Shown here: positions 1 to 9,335 of the stretch, in pieces
Layout: each line of letters begins with the position of its first letter
How positions within the stretch are numbered: the first letter of the stretch is position 1
Assembly (NCBI RefSeq): GCF_900199585.1
Contig: NZ_FZQY01000008.1
Coordinates: 62,001-126,000 of the forward strand
Length of the DNA: 64,000 nucleotides
Direction of reading: 5' to 3'
Source: Helicobacter sp. 'house sparrow 1'
GTDB lineage: Bacteria; Campylobacterota; Campylobacteria; Campylobacterales; Helicobacteraceae
Position numbers and translations under genes: made by a program
The notes under the pieces: model-generated
What the model was told of the DNA's origin: nothing
What the model saw: only the letters and a program-made list of their open reading frames with translations
Database searches by the model: none

Positions 1-22
1 AAGATCTGCAGAGGAAGTTTCA

Positions 23-2557
23 TTGAGATATTTGATTTTTATATTCATTTGTCTTATTATCCAACTTTATAGCGCAACAAATAACACAGTAAATCAGATC
101 AAGTCTCAATATGGGACAGATACTACAGAGAATGTATTTATTGATCTTAATAATACTCCAGATGGTTGGACAACGTGTAATGCAGCGCAAGATAACTGTT
201 ACACAGGAGCTATTTTTAGCACCTATAATGATTTACAACTCAATAATAATGCAACCTTGACTATAAATCTTAGTGCTACTGGAAATTATGGAAACTGGGC
301 ATCAGTATTTTTTAGAGGTGATGGGGGACAAAAATATAGTATCAATGGAGGAAGATTTGTATTAAATTTATTATCTCTACCTGATCCAAATAGCGACCTA
401 CCCGTTGAAGGTGTCTTTATTACAAGAAGAAAAGATAGTAATCTAAGTTCTGATTTTAGTTTTAATACAGAAATGGTTGTTGTAGCAACAGAAAATTTCT
501 ATATTACAAGAGGAGTTTTTAATGTAAATGATGGAAAAGGTGGATATGCCTTTAATGGAAATACTTACATTGATGTTTCAAAAATGCAACCATCAAAAGG
601 GTGGAGAGGTTCAGGAGTTGGCTATCGAAGTATCACTAGTGTAAGTGGTGATGGTTATTTTTATATAAACTTTAATCCTACAACAAGAACTACTTACAAT
701 CGAGACAATATTATTCAATTAAAGGGTGATATTGCAGTTGAGCTAGCATCTAGTGATAAAAGTGAAGCCATTATCCATTTAACAAACCCACAAAGTTTTT
801 TTCAAGGAAGATTCTCACTCCAAGGAAATGCTAATGCAGAACTACTGCTTGATCGTGGAGGCAAGTGGATTCTCACTGCAAACTCTGCTGTAAGGACCCT
901 AAATACCAATAACGCAAAATCTAATCTTGATGACCAATATCACAACATTGATAATATAGCTGTGGTGGATTTTATAAAAATTGCAGATGATGGAAGCGAT
1001 TCTAGACTTACTAATGATACAGAGTTTAAACAAAGGACTCTAAGAATTGATAGAGCTTTAAATGGCAATAATGGCGTTTTTAGGCTTATGGCTGACATCC
1101 CCCTTGGAATGGTTGATACTATTAGTGCAAATCAGCTTAATGGAACCCATTACATACAAATTTATCAAAACAAATCTAGAGTAAGTTTTGATATTTTAAA
1201 ACCTATGATCGTTGCACATGCAAATGAAGTAAATGGTAATTTTATTGGATTATCCACAATTACTGGGATATATAATTATGATCCAGTCCTAACAAAAATC
1301 CCATCTCAAAATGGAGGAGTAAATTGGATATTAAGCTCCATTGACTTAAACCCAAATCAAACTGCAAGAACACTTTTTAATATACTCTCGATGCCTTATA
1401 GAATTTTTAGAATCCAAGCTGATTCTATTAATCACAGGATTGAAGATTTCCTCTACCCTCCTGCAAAATTTGGAATATGGGCAAAAACATATGGAGGAGG
1501 AATCTATCATACAAATGCTTTTAATCGCAAACAAAGCTCTCAGAACCTCTTTTTTAGTTTTCAAGGTGGCTTTGATTATGGAAAAAACTTTGATGATTCT
1601 AGGTATTTTTATGGGGGTAGTTTTGACTTTCTAAAAATCTATGGGGGTGATAGCGGCTACACTGGTGATGCTAGGAGCTTTGGATTTGGATTTTATGGAG
1701 GCTTTATTAAAAATGATGATTTATTTTTAGATGCAAAAATCAAATATATCTTTTCTTCATTTTACAACAATTTATATCAAGCACAAAATCCTGTAGATTT
1801 TTATGGGAGTGCCTTGCTAGCAAACTTTAGGGCAGGATATAACTTTTATTTTTTTAAAAAATCTAGAACCAAAACCATCCAAACTTGTAAAAAAGGAGAT
1901 GATGGAAAATCTTTTTGTAGAAATGAAAAATCAACAGGCTATGTTCGGGATACAAAATTTTTCATACAACCCTATATTTCTTTAACTCCTGGAGTAATAT
2001 TTGGACATTCCTTTAATTTTCTTGATAAGACCTCTTCATATAATGTGTCAGGAAAACTTGATAACTCACCAGCTCTCTTAACCACAATAGGAATACTAGG
2101 ATCCAATAAATACCGATATGAGAATTTTAGTGTCCTAGCAAAAACCTTTATTGCTTATAATTATGATTTAAATCTTGGGGGTCAGATTACCTTAGTAGAT
2201 GATGCAAATATTCCCCTTTATGGCAATTCCAAGAAAGGAGACCATAGACTTTCCTTGGGATTGGGTAGCGAAGTGTTATTTTTTAATGATAGCCTAAAAA
2301 TTTTTGCAGACTTTAAAACTGAATTTTTTGGAAGACTTAATACCTATTGGCTACTTTCTTGTGGCCTAAGATATAAGTTTGGACAACCCAATAGTGACAA
2401 AAAGTCTTCTCTAAGCTATAGGCCAAAATCTGCTCCTACTAAAAAGACCTTTAAGCAGAGATTTGGTCCTTATCAAAATGTTCAAAAAGAAAGTGATAAA
2501 AGCTTTAATAAACAAAATCACTTTAAGGAAGTAAAAAGAGGGTATCTAAGAGATTAA
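23..2557 (+). CDS. Autotransporter (type Va) outer membrane protein with C-terminal tail
   Basis: The 844-residue protein starts at a TTG preceded by an AGAGGA ribosome site, with an N-terminal signal peptide (about residues 1-18, ending YSA). Residues about 20-480 look like a repetitive Asn/Gly/Ser-rich beta-helix passenger. A barrel of the autotransporter family begins near residue 483 (KFGIWAKTYGGG) and runs through alternating aromatic strands to about residue 788 (GLRYKFGQ). A Cys pair (TCKKGDDGKSFC) sits in a probable surface loop near residue 620. By family knowledge the barrel inserts through BamA and exports the passenger. Oddly, a 56-residue Lys/Ser-rich hydrophilic tail follows the last strand; most autotransporters end at that strand. 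The passenger's function is not recognisable. VacA-like placement is possible but not shown. Confidence 0.8.
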   Translation: MRYLIFIFICLIIQLYSATNNTVNQIKSQYGTDTTENVFIDLNNTPDGWTTCNAAQDNCYTGAIFSTYNDLQLNNNATLTINLSATGNYGNWASVFFRGDGGQKYSINGGRFVLNLLSLPDPNSDLPVEGVFITRRKDSNLSSDFSFNTEMVVVATENFYITRGVFNVNDGKGGYAFNGNTYIDVSKMQPSKGWRGSGVGYRSITSVSGDGYFYINFNPTTRTTYNRDNIIQLKGDIAVELASSDKSEAIIHLTNPQSFFQGRFSLQGNANAELLLDRGGKWILTANSAVRTLNTNNAKSNLDDQYHNIDNIAVVDFIKIADDGSDSRLTNDTEFKQRTLRIDRALNGNNGVFRLMADIPLGMVDTISANQLNGTHYIQIYQNKSRVSFDILKPMIVAHANEVNGNFIGLSTITGIYNYDPVLTKIPSQNGGVNWILSSIDLNPNQTARTLFNILSMPYRIFRIQADSINHRIEDFLYPPAKFGIWAKTYGGGIYHTNAFNRKQSSQNLFFSFQGGFDYGKNFDDSRYFYGGSFDFLKIYGGDSGYTGDARSFGFGFYGGFIKNDDLFLDAKIKYIFSSFYNNLYQAQNPVDFYGSALLANFRAGYNFYFFKKSRTKTIQTCKKGDDGKSFCRNEKSTGYVRDTKFFIQPYISLTPGVIFGHSFNFLDKTSSYNVSGKLDNSPALLTTIGILGSNKYRYENFSVLAKTFIAYNYDLNLGGQITLVDDANIPLYGNSKKGDHRLSLGLGSEVLFFNDSLKIFADFKTEFFGRLNTYWLLSCGLRYKFGQPNSDKKSSLSYRPKSAPTKKTFKQRFGPYQNVQKESDKSFNKQNHFKEVKRGYLRD

Positions 2558-2567
2558 AGAAGATTGC

Positions 2568-3734
2568 CTAGAGGGTATTCACAAAAGTCTTAATCCTCTC
2601 AATTCCTTTTTGAAGTTGCTCCATTGAACAAGCAAAAGATAATCTTATATAGCCATCCATACCAAATGCTACACCAGGAACCACAGCAATTCCTTGTTGT
2701 TCTAAAAGCTGTTTTGAAAAACTCAAAGAATCCATTTTTGTTTCTTCGATATTAATAAATAAATAAAAAGCCCCCTGTGGCTTAATAACATTAAGTTTTG
2801 AAATTGCATTAATTTGCTCAAAAGCAAAATTACAACGATCTAAAAACGATAGTCGCATTCTTTCAATCTCTTGATCTACTTTCCCATTTAAGGCAACCAA
2901 AGATGCCTTTTGTGTAATAGAGTTTATATTTGATGTGCATTGACTTTGTAGATTATCCATTAATTTAACCAATTTTTGATTCTTTGAGGCAAGATAGCCT
3001 ATTCTCCAACCAGTCATAGCAACAGACTTTGATAGTCCATTTACCGTAATCGTTCTTTGCAATAAATCTTCATTTATAGAAGCAATAGAACAAAAGCTAT
3101 CATCAAATACCAATTTTTCATACATCTCATCACTAACAATCATAATATCTGTATCTTTAATAACTTCATAAAGCTCTTTTATCTCTTCTTTACTATAAAC
3201 CATCCCTGTAGGGTTAGATGGTGTTGTCAATACTAAAAGTTTTGTTTGTTTGTTAATATGTTTTTTTAATAAATCAGGAGTGAGTTTAAAAGAATCTTTT
3301 TGACTTGTTTGAACCAAAATGCTTTTTCCCCCACTATAATTGGTGAGCTCTGGGTAAGTGACCCAATAGGGAGCAGGGATAATTACTTCATCATCTGTGT
3401 CAATCAAAGCTTGAAAAATATTAAATAAAGATTGCTTAGCACCATTGCTTACCAATATCTCAGAAGCATCATAATTTAATTGGTTTTCTCTTCTAAGCTT
3501 ATTAGCAATAGCCTCTCGTAATTCTAAAATACCAGCAACAGGAGTATATTTAGTAAAACCTTCATTAATAGCCGAAATTGCAGCTTCTTTAATAGCCAAT
3601 GGTGTATCAAAATCAGGCTCTCCCGTCGAAAAGCTCAAAATATCCCTACCTTGCATTTTTAAATTATATGCCAATGTACTTATTGCAATCGTTGCAGATT
3701 CTGCCAAATTTAATATTTTATTTGAGTATCTCAT
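2568..3734 (-). CDS. aspC: Pyridoxal-phosphate aspartate aminotransferase
   Basis: A 388-residue class I aminotransferase that moves the amino group between aspartate and 2-oxoglutarate using pyridoxal phosphate in the cytoplasm. The family motifs are in order: SNGAKQSLFN (cofactor phosphate), SNPTGMVY, the SDEMYEKL aspartate region, and the Schiff-base lysine at about residue 236 in NGLSKSVAMTGWR. A C-terminal RLSFACS segment supplies the substrate-carboxylate arginine. Length is normal for the family. The gene is convergent with the autotransporter, only 10 bp apart, and stands alone upstream of the tRNA-Leu pair. A closely related specificity (for example prephenate or aromatic aminotransferase) cannot be excluded by reading. 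Confidence 0.9.
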   Translation of the reverse strand: MRYSNKILNLAESATIAISTLAYNLKMQGRDILSFSTGEPDFDTPLAIKEAAISAINEGFTKYTPVAGILELREAIANKLRRENQLNYDASEILVSNGAKQSLFNIFQALIDTDDEVIIPAPYWVTYPELTNYSGGKSILVQTSQKDSFKLTPDLLKKHINKQTKLLVLTTPSNPTGMVYSKEEIKELYEVIKDTDIMIVSDEMYEKLVFDDSFCSIASINEDLLQRTITVNGLSKSVAMTGWRIGYLASKNQKLVKLMDNLQSQCTSNINSITQKASLVALNGKVDQEIERMRLSFLDRCNFAFEQINAISKLNVIKPQGAFYLFINIEETKMDSLSFSKQLLEQQGIAVVPGVAFGMDGYIRLSFACSMEQLQKGIERIKTFVNTL

Positions 3735-3856
3735 AATTTCTTCTCACTATATAATTTGATTTTAATATTTATGTTTTAAAAATTGAAAAACTACCCTTGA
3801 GGTTTAGATGTAGATATCGCTAAAAATCTTAGAATTTTTGAAGAACTATCTATAAT

Positions 3857-3942
3857 GGTGCCGAAGGTCGGAATCGAACCGACACGGAGTTGCCTCCACC
3901 AGATTTTGAGTCTGGCGCGTCTACCAATTTCACCACTTCGGC
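3857..3942 (-). tRNA. tRNA-Leu (anticodon CAA)
   Basis: Read on the minus strand, GCCGAAG at the 5' end pairs with CTTCGGC before discriminator A and an encoded CCA. The anticodon stem CCAGA/TCTGG holds loop CTCAAAA, giving anticodon CAA (codon UUG). A long variable arm fits a type II leucine tRNA. It lies 1 bp downstream of a second tRNA-Leu and is probably processed from the same transcript. Confidence 0.95.
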
Positions 3943-3943
3943 A

Positions 3944-4028
3944 TGGTGCGCTGAGCGAGACTTGAACTCGCACGAGTTGCCTCACCACCCCCTCAAGATG
4001 GCGTGTCTACCAGTTCCACCATCAGCGC
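3944..4028 (-). tRNA. tRNA-Leu (anticodon GAG)
   Basis: On the minus strand the 5' acceptor arm GCGCTGA pairs with TCAGCGC, followed by discriminator A and encoded CCA. Anticodon stem CCATC/GGTGG (one T-G pair) holds loop TTGAGGG, giving anticodon GAG for CUC/CUU codons. It begins 40 bp after the atpE stop codon with no obvious terminator between, so it may be cotranscribed with atpE. Confidence 0.95.
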
Positions 4029-4068
4029 TACTAAATGCACCCCCTCCTCTCTTCTTTTTATTTATGAA

Positions 4069-4392
4069 TTAAAGCCAAGGATTGCCATAAAGTGCAATTG
4101 CTGCAAATACTAGAGTATAAATTACCTGTGCTTCAATCATTGCAAGTGCAATAAACATTGTTGTAGTTAATTTACCAGCGATACCAGGATTTCTAGCAGT
4201 TCCAGAAATTGTAGCCGCTGCAGCATGACCCATACCAATTGCTCCACCCAATGCAGCAATTCCTAATCCTACAACCGCAGCTAGAACCGAAAAAGCTTTT
4301 ATCATTGTATCATCACCAGAAGCAAAAGCCAAACCTGTTAAACCAAAAAACACAGATAGAAATAGTCTCACAACTCTCTCCTTCTTATTCAT
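4069..4392 (-). CDS. atpE: F1Fo ATP synthase subunit c
   Basis: A 107-residue two-helix hairpin of the proteolipid ring that carries protons through the Fo rotor. Helix 1 (about residues 30-55) is Gly/Ala-rich (LGIAALGGAIGMG); the polar loop carries ARNPG; helix 2 carries the ion-binding glutamate in ALAMIEAQVIYTLVFA. An N-terminal hydrophobic segment resembling a signal peptide (residues 9-25) makes it longer than the usual 79 residues; this longer form is known in Helicobacter and relatives. As in H. pylori, atpE stands apart from the main atp operon and beside pnp. Confidence 0.95.
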   Translation of the reverse strand: MNKKERVVRLFLSVFFGLTGLAFASGDDTMIKAFSVLAAVVGLGIAALGGAIGMGHAAAATISGTARNPGIAGKLTTTMFIALAMIEAQVIYTLVFAAIALYGNPWL

Positions 4393-4440
4393 TTATTTAT
4401 CTTCTTTCGGATCTCTCCCCTACACGAAGATTTAAGGCGT

Positions 4441-4446
4441 ATTATC
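4441..4446 (-). promoter_or_regulatory. Candidate -10 box for atpE
   Basis: On the minus strand GATAAT (in TTGAGATAATACG) lies about 50 nt upstream of the atpE start. The inferred 5' leader would contain a short ATCTTC/GAAGAT inverted repeat. No convincing -35 is seen, which is usual for Helicobacter promoters. Confidence 0.35.
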
Positions 4447-4478
4447 TCAAAAAAAACATAAAAATAACTTTAAAAAAA

Positions 4479-6557
4479 TTACTTTTTAAGATCTAAATCA
4501 ATCTTACCTTTATTAAATCCTAGAATCTTGCAATAAATCTTTTGTCCCTCTTGAAATAAATCGCTTGGTTTTTGAGATTTATTTTGTACAATCTTGCTCA
4601 CATGTAATAATCCATCGCCTCCTTTTGGCAAAGATACAAACACACCAAAATCTACAATCTTTTTTACAACGCCCTCAAAAATCTCTCCCTCCACATAGCC
4701 CTGTTTTTCTCCCACAAGTTGCAAAATAAATTCCTTAGCTTGCAAAACTTTTTCTGCATCATTACCAAAAATTTTAACACCGCCACTATCACGATTTAAA
4801 TCAACACTTACTTCAAATTTTTCAATAATCTCTTTTATTGTTTTTCCGCCAGTCCCAATAATATCTACAATCTTAGCAGCAGGAACTTCAAACTTTTCTG
4901 TCTTAGGTAAGAGACTTTGGTTTAGCTGTATTTTAGAATTTGCCTCTTGCATAATTGATAGGATATGAATTCTGGCTTCTTTTGCTTGATATAATGCCTT
5001 CTTTAAAATTTCTAGATCAATGCCCTTAATTTTAATATCCATTTGCATAGCAGTGATAACTTGGGTATTTCCAGCAACCTTAAAATCCATATCTCCCTCG
5101 TGATCTTCTAGCCCCATAATATCAGTTAAAATCGCATACTTTTCACCCTCTTTTATAAGTCCCATAGCAACACCAGCAATCAACCCTGTAGTTTCCACTC
5201 CACTTGCAACTAATGCTAAGGAACCTCCGCATACACTTGCCATTGAACTAGAACCATTAGACTCTAAAATTTCAGACACTAAGCGCACTGTTTCATCTTT
5301 GTGCACAATACTATCTTCTAATGCCTTTCTTGCTAAATTACCATGTCCGAGCTCTCTTCTTCCAACAGAACCAATCATTGATGCTTCTCCGACACTAAAT
5401 CCAGGAAAGTTATAATGAAAGGTAAAGAACTCTTTTTGCACACTATGATCACTTAAAAGCTCCTTACTTTGAGCATCATTCTCACTTCCTAGCGTGCTTA
5501 CAACTAATGCCTGAGTCTGTCCTCTTGTAAATAAAACACTCCCATGAACTTGAGGTAAAAAATTTGTTTGAATATCTATTGGTCTTACCTCATTTAATTT
5601 CCTTCCATCGACACGAACACCTTGCTTTAATATTTGATTTCTTACAAAGTTTTTCTTATACTCTTGAATGTTAAACTCTATTTTATCTAGATCCCAATTC
5701 TCCTGATTTGTCTCAAAAATCAACTTTGCCAGATTATTGAGTTGAGTGGCTCTTTCGCTTTTTGCCATAGAAAAAAGAATATCTTGGATTTGATGATGAT
5801 ATTTTTCTTCTAAGAAAGTATAGAGTTCTTGATCAAAAAGACTCTTTTCACTCAACTGTATCCATTCTTCTTTCTTGTATCCCTTCAAGGAATTTTCATA
5901 TAAGAAGCTCATCTTGTTAATTTTTTCTTTTGCAAAATTAATTGCATCTAAAAGCTCTTCTTCATCTACCCCCCTATCCTTTAAACTCCCCCCCTTCATC
6001 TCTATCATTAATAAATCTTCAAAGCTGCCCGAAATAAATAAATCAATATCTGAAATCTGCAACTGTTGGATAGTAGGATTAAAAATAAATTCACCATCAA
6101 TGCGTCCAACCCTTACTCCAACAACTGGAATCATAAAAGGAACACTAGAAATAAAGAGTGCATTGGCAGCAGCATTTAGAGCACAAACCTGTAAATCACT
6201 TTCTCTATCATAACTTAATACAAAAACACTAATATGTGTTTGACGCTTATATCCATTTGGAAAAAGGGGTCTTAAGCTTCTATCAATCAATCTAGAAGTT
6301 AAAACCTCAAACTCACTTGGTTTTCCCTCCCTTTTAATAAACCCCCCTGGTATCTTTCCTACAGCATAACTTTTTTCTATATATTGAACACTTAAAGGTA
6401 AGAAGTTCCCCTCAATATCCTCATCATCAATTGCAACACTTGCCAGTATAACAGTTCCTTTATGTTGATATAAAACAGAACCACTTGCCTGCTTAGCAAC
6501 ATAATCTATTTTTAAATTCTCACTCCAACCCTCTAAAGCGATATCGATATTATGCAT
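4479..6557 (-). CDS. pnp: Polyribonucleotide nucleotidyltransferase (PNPase)
   Basis: This enzyme degrades RNA 3' to 5' using phosphate. It has two RNase PH domains (about residues 1-220 and 315-530) and an alpha-helical linker. A KH domain follows, with GXXG motif IGTGGKTIKEI near residue 567, then an S1 domain from about 615 (GEIFEGVVKKIVDFGVFVS). The start was chosen at MHNIDI (692 residues), because AAGGAG lies 4 nt upstream of that ATG. An in-frame ATG seven codons earlier lacks such a site. Two G-runs (G7 and G6 on the coding strand, near plus positions 5970-5995) lie in the linker part. The gene is placed between atpE and lptD as in H. pylori. Confidence 0.97.
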   Translation of the reverse strand: MHNIDIALEGWSENLKIDYVAKQASGSVLYQHKGTVILASVAIDDEDIEGNFLPLSVQYIEKSYAVGKIPGGFIKREGKPSEFEVLTSRLIDRSLRPLFPNGYKRQTHISVFVLSYDRESDLQVCALNAAANALFISSVPFMIPVVGVRVGRIDGEFIFNPTIQQLQISDIDLFISGSFEDLLMIEMKGGSLKDRGVDEEELLDAINFAKEKINKMSFLYENSLKGYKKEEWIQLSEKSLFDQELYTFLEEKYHHQIQDILFSMAKSERATQLNNLAKLIFETNQENWDLDKIEFNIQEYKKNFVRNQILKQGVRVDGRKLNEVRPIDIQTNFLPQVHGSVLFTRGQTQALVVSTLGSENDAQSKELLSDHSVQKEFFTFHYNFPGFSVGEASMIGSVGRRELGHGNLARKALEDSIVHKDETVRLVSEILESNGSSSMASVCGGSLALVASGVETTGLIAGVAMGLIKEGEKYAILTDIMGLEDHEGDMDFKVAGNTQVITAMQMDIKIKGIDLEILKKALYQAKEARIHILSIMQEANSKIQLNQSLLPKTEKFEVPAAKIVDIIGTGGKTIKEIIEKFEVSVDLNRDSGGVKIFGNDAEKVLQAKEFILQLVGEKQGYVEGEIFEGVVKKIVDFGVFVSLPKGGDGLLHVSKIVQNKSQKPSDLFQEGQKIYCKILGFNKGKIDLDLKK

Positions 6558-6588
6558 GCTTCTCCTTGTTTTTTGCATAATTATGCCA

Positions 6589-8862
6589 TTATTTGTTATA
6601 AAATCGATAGGTTAATCCTGTTTGGGTAAGAGGAGAAAAACTAAATTCAAACTTCACATATGTGTTATTTAATACGCTTGCAGCATATCCCCCAGATGTA
6701 GTATCATTTGTCAATATAGGCATACGCTGACTTGCTAATCGCAATCCAATACCAAAGCAACGAATATTTTTAAAGATTCCAAAAGACCAATTTGTCAAGG
6801 CATCTGAAAATTTGCGAGTATGAGCCAAATTATTAAAATTAAGCCCAATGGAAGCATTAAGACCAAAATATCCAAAGTCATTACTAAAATTAAAGCTTAG
6901 ATAGTTTGCTGTTGTTTCTTGTTTTAGAGTTGTAATATCATTAAATTGATTTTTAATATAGTAAGTCAGTGAAGTATTTAGATATTTTTTAACATAACTT
7001 GCACTAACAGATAGCTCTTGCAAATTATTATAAAAAAAAGAGTAGGAAAGAATACTTGATAATTCCAATCCTTCAATCGGAGAAAAACCCACCTTATTTT
7101 GCAATGGATTTCTAAAATATGAAAATGGGTCATCAAAATCAAATCTCTGAAAAATACGCCAATAGAATAACTCTCTTCCTTTACTGCCAAAAAAATACTG
7201 ATTTAGTTTTAAATCAAGTTTTCTTGTTGTAATTTTATAGTCACTTAGAGTTGCTGGATTCCAAACATCATCATATAATTTACCTCCAATTAAATACTGA
7301 CCTGTAGCTTTATTGTAAAGATCCGTATAGTCTGCAGAAGCAAGAAAGGCTCGATCCAAAACACCATCAGAGATTTGAAAATAAGGTGCTGTAAAACTGG
7401 CTTCAAAATTAACCACATGAAAGATTTTATTATAATCTTTTGCCAAATCCATATTTAGGTTAATGGTGTAGTTTGCAAGAAGAAAATTCCCTGTTTTTCT
7501 TGTTGTAATATCTTTATCAATATAGCTCTTTTGCATATTGTAAATACCTAAGTTACTTGCATAAACATCAGACCAAATACCAAGAGATAAATATTGATTA
7601 AAAAGAGAAAATTGTAACCCAAGGGGTATTTTTATGCTATTTTCCACATAACTATAGCCCAAATTTCTATAAATATTTTTCATTTGATAATCAATAGAAT
7701 ATAAAAGATTCTTAAAAAATAAGCTATCTAGATATTTATGATATTGCAGATTTGGCAATGATTGAAAGGTTGTATCGTTGTTAATCTTATTTAAGTTTAA
7801 AAAATAGCGAAAATTAATTCCATAATAATGATCTTGTGTTTGTATGTAAAAATTTGCCTTTGACATTCTGGTTCCATCTGTAATTCTTGCATTAAACTTT
7901 TCAAACCGCAAATAATCCAAGTCATTCATATATAAGAAATCAAGATAAAGTCCATTATCAATATCTTTCTTCATACCAAAATACTTTTTTAAAGGATTAT
8001 CGCTTGAATGCAAAAAATCAAAGCCAAAAATATGTTTATTTCTTAGATTGTATCTTTCTACATAAGAATCTTTATTAAAGAAATATTTTGCATTAAAGAT
8101 AAATTTATCACTTTGGGAATCTATAGCCCTAAATTCCAAAGAACCACCAAAGCCCCTATCAGTTCTAATTTGAGGTGTTAAAGTCATATCCCAAAAATTT
8201 TGCACTGCAATATAAATAGGCTGAATGAATATAAAACCTTCCCTACTAGAAGTTGCAAATTGTGGATATAAAAAGCCGCTTGAGCGCTCATTCTTGGTAG
8301 ATAGCCTTAAGTAAGGAAAATAAAATATTGGAACATCTCCGATATATAAAGTGGGATTCCACACACTAAGTGTAGACTTTTCGCTATCAAAACTTCCTGA
8401 ACTAATATTCATATACCACACAGGTCTTTCTATACTACAACCAGAGACCATTGCTTTTTTAAAACTATAAATTTTATTATTACTTTGCGCTTCAGCAGCC
8501 CCTATCCACATACCACTTTGGCTATCTTGAACATAAAAGGGCTCAACAATGCCATAATCCTCTGTCATATTAATAATTGCTTGATTGGTTTTTGAAAAGA
8601 TGCTTCCACCCTTATAAATCTTAACATTCCCCTGTACATCAAGAACTCTTTGCTCTTTATCATAAACAACCTTATCAGCTATAATATACAAGTCTCCATT
8701 AAAAACAATGGCATTTCCTACTGCATGGACCTTGTCACCCTCTGTATAAACACTATCTGCTAACAACTCAAATATCTTATTATTATCTTTATCAAATTTT
8801 TGTACCCCAACCTCTGCCCTCATATAAACAAACAACAAAAAAATAATAAAAAGATATTTCAA
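6589..8862 (-). CDS. lptD: LPS-assembly outer membrane protein LptD
   Basis: A 757-residue protein with a signal peptide (about residues 1-16, ending MRA). An N-terminal OstA/LptA-like domain follows (about 25-130; repeated patterns such as VHAVGNAIVFNGD and VLDVQGNVKIYKGG). The C-terminal part is a large beta-barrel with many aromatic-rich strands (for example IPIFYFPYLRLSTK, SSGFLYP). By family it receives lipopolysaccharide from the Lpt bridge and places it in the outer leaflet with LptE. The single Cys in VSGCSIERP near residue 142 is the only obvious candidate for the conserved disulfides. It lies between an RDD membrane protein and pnp, as in H. pylori. Confidence 0.92.
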   Translation of the reverse strand: MKYLFIIFLLFVYMRAEVGVQKFDKDNNKIFELLADSVYTEGDKVHAVGNAIVFNGDLYIIADKVVYDKEQRVLDVQGNVKIYKGGSIFSKTNQAIINMTEDYGIVEPFYVQDSQSGMWIGAAEAQSNNKIYSFKKAMVSGCSIERPVWYMNISSGSFDSEKSTLSVWNPTLYIGDVPIFYFPYLRLSTKNERSSGFLYPQFATSSREGFIFIQPIYIAVQNFWDMTLTPQIRTDRGFGGSLEFRAIDSQSDKFIFNAKYFFNKDSYVERYNLRNKHIFGFDFLHSSDNPLKKYFGMKKDIDNGLYLDFLYMNDLDYLRFEKFNARITDGTRMSKANFYIQTQDHYYGINFRYFLNLNKINNDTTFQSLPNLQYHKYLDSLFFKNLLYSIDYQMKNIYRNLGYSYVENSIKIPLGLQFSLFNQYLSLGIWSDVYASNLGIYNMQKSYIDKDITTRKTGNFLLANYTINLNMDLAKDYNKIFHVVNFEASFTAPYFQISDGVLDRAFLASADYTDLYNKATGQYLIGGKLYDDVWNPATLSDYKITTRKLDLKLNQYFFGSKGRELFYWRIFQRFDFDDPFSYFRNPLQNKVGFSPIEGLELSSILSYSFFYNNLQELSVSASYVKKYLNTSLTYYIKNQFNDITTLKQETTANYLSFNFSNDFGYFGLNASIGLNFNNLAHTRKFSDALTNWSFGIFKNIRCFGIGLRLASQRMPILTNDTTSGGYAASVLNNTYVKFEFSFSPLTQTGLTYRFYNK

Positions 8863-8870
8863 GATTGCCC

Positions 8871-9335
8871 TTATGTAACTACTATGGTCTTAGCAACTCT
8901 ATCATGCAAGGTTCTTACAAGATTATTATCAAATGCAAAAAAATAAGTACTAAAAAGAAAAAATGTCCCTAACTCTTTGATAAGAATTCTAACCAAAGAG
9001 AATAATAAATCTGGAGAATCTAATGTATCAATCATCACAACACGTATCTTTGTAAGTATTTTCCCAATACTTACACCACAAAATAATACAAAAATAAAAT
9101 AGTAAAAACCTCTTACAAACAGCCAAACTTTACAGGCTAAGATTAAAAAATCTAAATAGTTTGAATATTGAAAATAATCAAAGTTAATAGTAACTCTAAA
9201 AACTAAATAAGAAATAGATAATATCAAAAACTCATCAATTAAATAAGCTAGGATCCTCCTACCAATTGGCGCAACCTTTAAGTTTTCTCGATAAACAATC
9301 TCTTCAATCTTTGTATCACTAATATACATAATCAA
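8871..9335 (-). CDS. RDD-family inner membrane protein
   Basis: A 154-residue membrane protein. The N-terminal motif GRRILAYLIDEFLIL is the RDD signature (conserved Arg and Asp in the first membrane helix). Further hydrophobic segments lie near residues 65-90 and 115-130, and the loop RTLHDRVAKTIVV near the C-terminus is typical. The substrate is unknown; some family members are linked to ion or compatible-solute movement. Its start overlaps the purD stop by 4 bp, so it is cotranscribed. ATG at residue 3 is an alternative start. Confidence 0.8.
   Translation of the reverse strand: MIMYISDTKIEEIVYRENLKVAPIGRRILAYLIDEFLILSISYLVFRVTINFDYFQYSNYLDFLILACKVWLFVRGFYYFIFVLFCGVSIGKILTKIRVVMIDTLDSPDLLFSLVRILIKELGTFFLFSTYFFAFDNNLVRTLHDRVAKTIVVT

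Noticed and set aside
3791-4072. Two open frames of 60-65 codons over 3791-3988 and 3890-4072
   Set aside because: Both are read through the two tRNA-Leu genes; no ribosome site and no family pattern.
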